64,000 nt of DNA, from contig BFEA01000313.1 of NCBI GenBank assembly GCA_003427395.1, positions 298,715 to 362,714 of the forward strand, in the 5' to 3' direction. Every line of letters starts with the position of its first letter. Within the stretch, counting starts at the first letter, position 1. The translations under genes were made by a program, and so were the position numbers. Shown piece after piece: positions 56,801 through 64,000 of the stretch. Source of the stretch: Chara braunii (lineage: Eukaryota > Streptophyta > Charophyceae > Charales > Characeae). The notes beneath the pieces are model-generated. The model did not search any database. It had not been told where the DNA came from and was given only the letters and a program-made list of their open reading frames with translations.

Positions 56801-59540
56801 CGAACCATGCCGCCGTCGACGTTGTCCTCCGTACGCATCCACAAGTCACAGGTAAGCGCACCAATCAAGGGAAAAAACGTTTTTAAATCCTTGTTTACTC
56901 AGAAAAATAAAAATTTGTCCAGCGACCAAGGCCGGTTTTCACAATCATCAATCAAAACATAAAAAGATCACGCACGCCTGAAATCCACACGCCCACACAC
57001 CCTCTACCCTAGTCAACCATTCAATCAACATAAACCATAAATGCAACCGCGCCTTGCACGGTTTCCCTAAATCTTGAATCAAACTTACTTTTTGTCGCTT
57101 GCAAAACCAAGGGCGGATGCCCTTCTAAGGGTATTCACACCGACAGCTTACCGAACCATATTAAGTGACGACCCGTCGCTTCACAAAATCGAAAAGCTAT
57201 AAATCCCTCCATAACTCCAAATGTTGACGAGAAAGGAACCAATCCGATTAGCCGACAGACTCGGGTTCGAGGCCTCCAACAATCCAAGCTCTTACAATTA
57301 TATGTTGCCAGGATTCTAACCTGGGTCTCCATTGCCCCACACTAGGACGCAGGTGCACTGAACATAAGTACTACAGCATAAGTTCCAACATCCCCTCTCA
57401 ACTGTCCTTTCCTCTTCGCCCTAGACAAACGTCAACTTCTCGTTAAGTGTCCTTAGTCTCTACTCTGCACGCAGGGCCATAACCAAGGACGCGGGCCCTA
57501 AACGACACCTTTAGAAGGCACTCTCGCCTCCCTCCAACAGTTCTCACAATCAAACATATATATATAGAGAAATTTTATCTAAAACACTTCCTGCAGTCCA
57601 GTACAGGAAGGTTAGGTCTCCATCTTGGCCCACCATAGTCAGGGTGATCATGCCAGATCTACGGCCCACCGCGTTGTTATTTTAGCAGTGGTTCCCTCAC
57701 AGGTTGCAGAGCGATAGGTTTTCTCCTGATAAACATTCAATCAGGACTCAAAAGACTCGACTCGACTCATATCTCACGCCGTTTCACAAGAGTAAAACCC
57801 TCATAGGTGGTCACACCCCTTTAAGTTTTTACTCCCTTGGCAAGACGCAGACCTGCTGTTCAGGTTATGTCGATCAACAGCCGACACTAGGGGTTGCGCC
57901 CTAGTGATGCTAAACTTTACCGTTAGCTTGGTATTCTCATAAATGTCCCAAGATTAGCATAAGTAGCTGGACGGTGTGTCGCAACAATACAGGCCTACTG
58001 AGGGACTACGCAAAGGTTTATCACACATAAAAGGTATTTACCAGTCCTCTGTGGGACTACACAGAGAAACACGGCAACCTCTCCACATTCACAAAACAAA
58101 AATAACCACCAGATCCACAAGGTCGTGACCTCCAGCTTGATTAGAGCAAGAGGCCNNATATCCCAGTGACGTCTCCCGAATGAACCATTTTGAGACCTCT
58201 TGAGAATCTCACCAATGGCCAAGTACAAACGTGGTCCTTCTCGTCACACTTTATCATTCAACAATTCCCTTACCATGCCATTAAATCTATTGACCACCTT
58301 TCATATGAAGGAGGTCTCACTCAATAGGTCCTCTAGTCATCCCTTCTCCGTTCAGGATGAATTCTCATGCGACCTTTCTTTCAAAACATCTTCCCTCTCT
58401 GAAGATGAGTCTTCCAATAAACAAAAGACTGTCTTCCCACAACAGGCGTCTCTACCATAAAACAACTTTAAACTTAAAGACCAACTTATGGGTCCTTATC
58501 ACAACTTAACAATAAACATTTGGCATGGCAAGCATTCGAGTCTCAAAGACTCATAAATCCTTTAGGATTCTCATATACTTTACAAAAACAGACTGCACTC
58601 CCTCTTCTTATACCCGGCCCTACCACCCGCCCATGGGCAAATCACACGAGTATACCGAAGAGTAGACAGTTCACATCCATTCACATTCACAAAATACAAA
58701 GCATACGAGATGTTCCTCATACATCTCTCACATAAAAACATCATCCATCAGGATAAAACCACAAATGTGAGAGTGATTGTGATCGTCATATACAGGGGAA
58801 TAGTCTCAGATAAAATCTCAGCTCAATATACACCAAGGGGTGTAATATCCCAACTCAAAAAACGAACCAAATATGGTCTTGAATTACATATATACACAAA
58901 GAGTTGAACAATCTCAACTCAAACTGACATCCGTATCACACAAAAATCGTGACCTCTTTGACCAGAGCTAAAGTTGAAACAGTCTCGATCAGGACGTAAT
59001 CACACCCCTCAGATCGGACGGATCCAGGTAACTCAAGACATATTTAAGTAACCAAGCAACTCAAGGAATCATTTATACACAAGTCTCATGTATTAGACTT
59101 CTAGATTAGAAAATCTACCTCACACACGCTGAGGTCTCTTCCCAAATCCTTCGTACCTCTCACACATGTGCAACCAATCTGACCTAGACACAAAATAGGT
59201 CCCATATCTTCTTCTCTCATCGATAGGCCTAGCTGAATAGACTTTTCATTTCGTAGTAATGTCCTTAAAATCACTCCTTGCTCTATCCGCATGAGACATT
59301 CCCATGACGCATTTCGAGTCAATTTTAACATATCTTACATATATAGTTGTTCTATTGGGGTTCCTCCCGTCTACAACTCGGGTTATTTTACCGGCCATTA
59401 TTACGAAACTCTCCTGGTACATTGTCAGGTTCCCCTACTGACCAAAGACTACGGGATTAAAATCACACAGTCGGTCAGCCTGCTACTCTAACTCTTATGT
59501 CCATGCACATACACAAGTTTTGACAAAGCACAAGGGTATC
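53900..59540. other. Non-coding remainder of unit B
   Basis: No gene supported. It contains the block shared with 38350-38600 (53967-54230), a pyrimidine-rich stretch at 54930-55600, a GC-rich stretch at 55400-56340 and blocks shared with unit A at 42.4-44.7 kb. Frames of 60-126 codons (for example 55378-55758 +) are compositionally driven and absent from unit A. Confidence 0.4.
57305..57331 (-). other. tRNA-like T-arm (unit B)
   Basis: On the minus strand CCAGGTTAGAATCCTGG forms a perfect 5-bp T-stem with a 7-base loop, preceded by GGAGAC like a variable loop. It matches the B box at 10 of 11 positions. No clear acceptor stem is visible. Confidence 0.4.
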
Positions 59541-59543
59541 CTT

Positions 59544-60273
59544 CTATCGGCCTGCTATAGCTCGAACCTCATTCCAATTTACAACCCTTGCATCTGGATC
59601 GTGGAAGCTCGCATAAGCATCAACAATATTGATCATATTTCTGAGTCATTGACTACGGGGTAAATGTTTTTTGGTCCAGGTACAAACCATATATCAGCTC
59701 GCAGGTGTATCGTGCATACCCCCATTCTCGCGCCCTCATATGGACTTCTGTCACGGCCTCTACTCTTGCCTATCCCCCAAAGCTTTCTTCTACTAAGAAT
59801 TCAGGCAAGATAACTCGTAATGGGGCTGAAGAAAGTCCAAACTCCTTGGCGTGCTTGACCTCTACACGGGTCACTACCTGCTCCTTTCCTTCCTGGACCC
59901 TGCCCCTCGCCCACTTTGCGGCAACTCCTTCAGCTACCCTTAACGGCCTCGCGAGTAGGCTTTCATATCCAAGGGTTAATTCAATCCCATGAAGGAGTCA
60001 ATCCCATGAAGGACCCAAAACGATGGTGGAGCATACAGGGTCACCCTTACTATCGCGCAGTCTCGATCATCATCATAGTCAGACTCGATCCAAATAAAGA
60101 CCCCCTTGTCTATCATCACGCTCTACCAGGAAGAGATATACTCCCCTTCCTTGACTCGCATCGGCATGGATATCTCAAACCCAAGTTCCCTTTTTACTGG
60201 CAAGGCCAAACAAGAATCTTCCCTTGCATAAGGCATCCTGAGTTGCCTTTGCTTTGGTCTGGGTTTTGCCCAT
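59544..60273 (-). pseudogene. Accessory family copy d (unit B), frameshifted
   Basis: The segments in order are GFEISMPMRVKEGEYISSW, KGVFIWIESDYDDDRDCAIV, RVTLYAPPSFWVLHGIELTL, LLARPLRVAEGVAAKWARG and KEQVVTRVEVKHAKEF. RVILPEFLVEESFGG and a C-terminal INIVDAYASFHDPD follow. All have partners in copy c, and KGVFIW/RVILPEF match KGVFLW/RAILPSY of copy a. At least three frameshifts or stops are needed, including a TAG directly after SSW. It stops at 59544-59546. A duplicated 15-base stretch near 59978-60010 (CAATCCCATGAAGGA) is one of the breaks. It is the only coding remnant of note in this unit besides 60709-60960. Confidence 0.6.
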
Positions 60274-60708
60274 CACAGAAAAACGTTCAGCATACATTTT
60301 TTGTTACCATGTTGACGATCATACTCTACAGTCCTACCCTTGAAGCCACTGAAATTCACCCCTTTCCAGCGTTTGCGACCACCCAGCTAAGGAAAAATAT
60401 TAATGGTAATATATCATAGTAATAATACCTTCACAGATATCAAAACTCATAATAGTATTTAATCATAGGAAATGATATATTACCGTAGTAACCAACACCG
60501 ACAACACTTATAAAGATCGAATGCATTATACATAAACTAGTCAAATAACCAGAAACATATACAAATACCTTACAACGATAGATTTGTACCAACTAACATA
60601 TCATATTATAGGTACGTTATAATCAAGGCGAGATCACCAACAATTAGCACTCTCAGACAATATACTAGCGCGAGAACCAGACTCTACTCCCCTGCTTTGA
60701 CAGAAGAA

Positions 60709-60960
60709 TCATGTGGCGAGGGGCAGTGTAACCCTTTTCATAATGGATAGCATCTCAAAACCCAGCCTCACTGCTTCTCCCTTCGATTCCAATACTCGCT
60801 CCTTGTAGACCCTCGTCGACAAAGTAAACAACCTCACCGTATACGCTTCAGGGTGGTGCTGCCCCGTTCTGTGTTGGTGATCCCACTTGACACAAAAATA
60901 GTTGGGGATTCACCCCCTAACTTTTTGTAGCACGTAGTAGCTGCTTCCCTCATAGACCAT
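60709..60960 (-). pseudogene. Short conserved coding remnant (unit B)
   Basis: Counterpart of 48980-49185. The 3' part encodes VRLFTLSTRVYKERVLES, then GEAVRLGFEMLSIMKR, to a TGA at 60709-60711. The 5' part encodes MVYEGSSYYVLQKVRG in another frame. Position relative to copy d and to the PBS is the same as in unit A. Confidence 0.4.
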
Positions 60961-60969
60961 GACCTGACA

Positions 60970-62450
60970 AGGTTCAAGTATTTTCCTCTCATTCGGTAGT
61001 AGTGTGATTATCCTATCATACATGATTAGATAACAACACCCCACTATGGACAAGAAACCTAGTTCTGGCGTGGGTCTCACTACTACCTATACGACAAAAT
61101 TATAACTTCTTCAAAGCAATCTCTCAGGGAAAACAATAACATAGGATTACAACTTTCCTTGAGTTAGCCCTTACGCATTGACCATTCTATGAGAAGAAAC
61201 CTATCTCGATAGAATGGTCACTTCATTCACCTCTGAATCCGCATCAGACGTGGATACTTCGTAATGTCTCTACCCCTTTTTTAAGAGCAATCGAAACACA
61301 CAAACTTTAATAAATAGCTATAAGTCAATAATTGGACTTGAGACGCTCATATCGGTCCTTGCAGAGTGATATGTTCAAATACGTGCCTTAGATAAATAAC
61401 CCATGCGATATATTCCTGAAAATGATAGTCATAAGATGAAATAATATCAACCACATAACCTCATATAAATTGATATTAAACAGACTTATTCCAATAAGGT
61501 CTGGCGTATACAGACGGATTCAACATATAACTCATAAGAGATGCCCGAAAAAAAGAATGGTCTCAAGTGCTTAGCTCCAACCCATGGATTAAAATGGATG
61601 GCCCAAACCTGGAAAGATTCAAGCGAAGGTCTTACATCATCTACACCTCGCCGCCTTATTAAAAGTAAGCAAAAAAAGTCTAAGTGTTAACCCTTCTACT
61701 GCTATCCCGACTGCCCCTAGGATCTGATATTTTTCTCGAAGAGAGGTTACTATGCAGACCTACTATGTCTCGTAGTCTCTTCTATTGAGGTCATAGCATG
61801 GTGTTCCCTGCATCTATCTGTTGCCTTATATGCCTAGTTCAAATACATCACGCGGTGGAAACCTCACACTATCATCACTATATACGCCGAACATCCGCTT
61901 AGAACCCACATTCAAAAATCACGATCCATACTCATAGAGGCTTCCAGTATTCTTAGCCTAACTCTCTTCAAGGTCCCTTGACGACTCCTAACGTAATATG
62001 TCCCTTACTCATCCTCGGCCCCACTCTAATGCCAAAGTACTAAGTTGCCCTCATGACCACTCAGATAACTTTTTCGACCATAATAAGTACCTTTATAGGG
62101 TCAACTTCCTTAATGGACGTTCTTAGCCATATCGACGTCCCCTCATCTTACCCTGACCGTATCAACCATGCAAAGCAACGTCCAAACCCGTCAGCTATCG
62201 TGGTCAGATGGGGTATCAACTCCAACTTTCATCCTACTAGTCAACGTACATTAGCCCATAGTCAAAACGCTTATACCTCTTGTGTTATCCCTACTTCACT
62301 AACCAAAACCAACTCACACAATCAACTCTCACTCGCTCTCTATCAACCATCAATCGATTAACCATAAAAATTCAAAGAAAACTTCTCATTTTGCCTGTTT
62401 TATCACATTCTCATAATCGAATGTCGTTCCACCAGGGACAACGGTAGGCA
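60970..62450. other. PBS-proximal leader of unit B
   Basis: No gene supported in about 1.5 kb of AT-rich sequence. The 102-codon plus-strand frame at 62053-62361 has no features and is opposite to the element's sense. Confidence 0.4.
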
Positions 62451-62457
62451 ACCGTTA

Positions 62458-62475
62458 TCCCCGGCAACGGCGCCA
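62458..62475 (-). promoter_or_regulatory. Primer-binding site at the unit B/C junction, perfect tRNA-Asp complement
   Basis: On the minus strand it reads TGGCGCCGTTGCCGGGGA, 18 of 18 to the plant tRNA-Asp 3' complement, two bases after the LTR end CTCGACA. It is the best-preserved PBS in the window and anchors the interpretation of the others. Confidence 0.92.
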
Positions 62476-62477
62476 CC

Positions 62478-64000
62478 TGTCGAGCGCATTGGTTCGGCAC
62501 CGCCCAAGGCAGCGGGGGACCCTCCCAGCCGCGTCACGCAGGAGTTGGTCTTACCTTTGTCGCGAATACATAATGGAGCTTTCGCAAGCCGCTCCGGCCG
62601 AGTGCTCCAGCCATACCTCTTGCGAGCCCCTACGAAAGGATAGGGCCTACGTGAGGCACGACTTACCTCCACCTTACGGGAGCTGTCACCTCCCTTCGGT
62701 GGGCGTATCCTCGCCGAGCTACCAGTCCACAGTACGAAAGCTAATCAGGTGCAATCGCACAGGTGGACCAGCCGAGGGCATTTCTCGTTCATTGTAGCAT
62801 AGGGGGTACGCGCGGTATTACGCCTCTATCGAACCCGCACGGGAACCGACATCTTGGGGGGCTGAGGTCCCAAGCGCGACTCGTCGCCAGTCGACTAGGA
62901 CGCATCCCACACGCCACACGCACACCACCATAAAGAACATAAGAATAAAAACACACATACATACGCACGTACATATACATATACAGAACGACATTGAACA
63001 AACAACGCAACAACACTCCTAGTCCCTTAGTGACTATCCCATAACTCTCCGATGCGGAAATTGGATAGGCGTCACGTGCGAGACTTAGTATAAAACCGCG
63101 CGGACGCAGGGCTAACTCTTATCGACTCGCAATGCAAGCGTAGGCAAACGGTCGCAATGATGGCGTACTATGTAGTACCCATACTCGTGTGATCCTCGTT
63201 AATCTCGAGAGTCGCGTTCAACACTCAAGTGTCGGCTGACACTCGCCTGGAGGGACCGATCTCTCGACGTTGGACAACCGCCGCCAAGGGCGGTTGAGAA
63301 CCACACCCTCTTTTGCATCCTGCGGAGAGTGGGTGGTACATAGGTTCATACCTGTGGTGACAATCGTCTCTTATCGACCTGGAGACCAGCTCCATCATCT
63401 AGGGTCTGGAGGGAAATCGAGGGGTTTGACTTTGACGGCTGCCACGGACTAGAACGTCCAACTATAAAATTTTGAAAAGCAAGGAAAGCAAGGGATATCC
63501 CTTTTTTCTCAAAAATATAATATGTTTAACCCTTAAGCGAGGTCACTGTAAGCCGCACGAAACACTCAAGACATATATATTTACATATACCTAAAGGGTT
63601 ATAAATATAGGACGATCACTTCTCACAGTCACATTGGGCTTCCTCTCAGCCATATATATATGTATGTGAGCGCAAGCATTCAAATCCAAAGTCCGAATCA
63701 ACAAACATACCTGCAATCACATCAAAGATACAGCCAAAAGTCCATGCACTACACGGAGTCCACTTCAACCATTCTTTGCACTCATACCCCTTGCTTTAGC
63801 CACACAAACCTCAACCTTAGCGCACCCTTCCAGCAATAAACTACTCAGTACCTTTGTTAAATGGTCATTCAATAAAGTCCGGGTAAAAACACAATGAAAC
63901 ATTTCAAACCACAGGGCTAAACCCTTCAGGTTGAGTGGCAAGAGTGGATTGGAGTTGAATTGTAAAGCGACGAATCGACAACCGACTTGTTATCAGTGAT
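62478..64000 (-). mobile_element. Giant LTR unit C (partial, runs off the window)
   Basis: It starts TGTCGAGCGCATTGG and aligns with unit B from 50611 onward (minus the tandem duplications) through the twin hairpins at 63300-63337 and the AT-rich block ending near 52190. It appears closer to unit B than unit A is. No gene. Confidence 0.75.

Larger units (their letters stand above)
50295..62477 (-). mobile_element. Giant LTR unit B (12.2 kb)
   Basis: The unit runs from TGTCGAGCGCAT at 50295 to the next PBS/LTR junction at 62478. It aligns with unit A throughout but lacks the gag fragment, the hAT-like element, the Mutator-like insert and the U6 segment. It serves as the 5' LTR side for unit A and contains its own internal region at the right (copy d and PBS 62458-62475). 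Such sharing of LTRs is the signature of a tandem array made by recombination or by integration of concatemers. The dinucleotide NN at 58156-58157 marks an ambiguity. Confidence 0.7.

Overview
The window looks like heterochromatin-type DNA from a large, transposon-rich eukaryotic genome. It is a stack of nested and tandem LTR retrotransposons with long CT/GA microsatellites and assembly gaps, and it contains no recognisable housekeeping protein gene. All four primer-binding sites (PBS) resemble the complement of plant tRNA-Asp. All seven PBS substitutions are transitions at CG or CHG sites, the decay expected where CHG is methylated. That points to the plant/streptophyte lineage. A charophyte-like genome is only a guess.

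Layout. (1) 1-1125: an unrecognised coding fragment, then the truncated 3' end of an LTR (family P, + strand). (2) 1126-14299, minus strand: a decayed Ty3/Gypsy element with, in its own 5'->3' order, PBS (14278-14295), a leader ORF, a run of at least seven related accessory ORFs (12697 down to 7771), gag, protease, RT, RNase H and integrase. Its 3' LTR is missing. Its 5' LTR begins at 14300. (3) 17017-32271, plus strand: a 15.3-kb LTR element with 5.8-5.9-kb LTRs, a 4-bp target duplication (ACGG), a tRNA-Asp-like PBS and a 3.5-kb internal region holding only an integrase tail and repeats. It appears nested in the 5' LTR of element 2, which seems to resume at 32276 and end near 34081. (4) 34082-64000, minus strand: three tandem units of another giant LTR family. 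Two internal/LTR junctions with PBS lie at about 50294 and 62477. These units carry a gag fragment in unit A, degenerate copies of the same accessory family in units A and B, and no pol.

The two strongest observations are these. First, an accessory protein family that I do not recognise is amplified in tandem upstream of gag in the pol-bearing element and is also present in the gag-only giant units. It shares a G-[VAD]-[FY]-[LIV]-W motif, a Y/F-L strand, an [LV]-P-x-[FY] motif and a Cys about 43 residues later. Second, at 36490-38130 there is a higher-order array of hairpins with an invariant ACTTA apex and arms that change in compensating pairs. A related array lies at 53040-53720 in unit B. 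A U6-snRNA-like sequence lies next to Pol III A/B boxes at about 41740-41965. A hAT-like element with an 8-bp duplication and a Mutator-like insertion with a 9-bp duplication sit inside unit A.

Nearly every retroelement gene here is broken by stops or frameshifts. The window reads as a record of an accessory-gene-bearing retroelement lineage rather than as active elements. Single-base Ns repeat at exactly the same offset in the two family P LTRs, so part of that element is probably assembler consensus rather than independently sequenced DNA.
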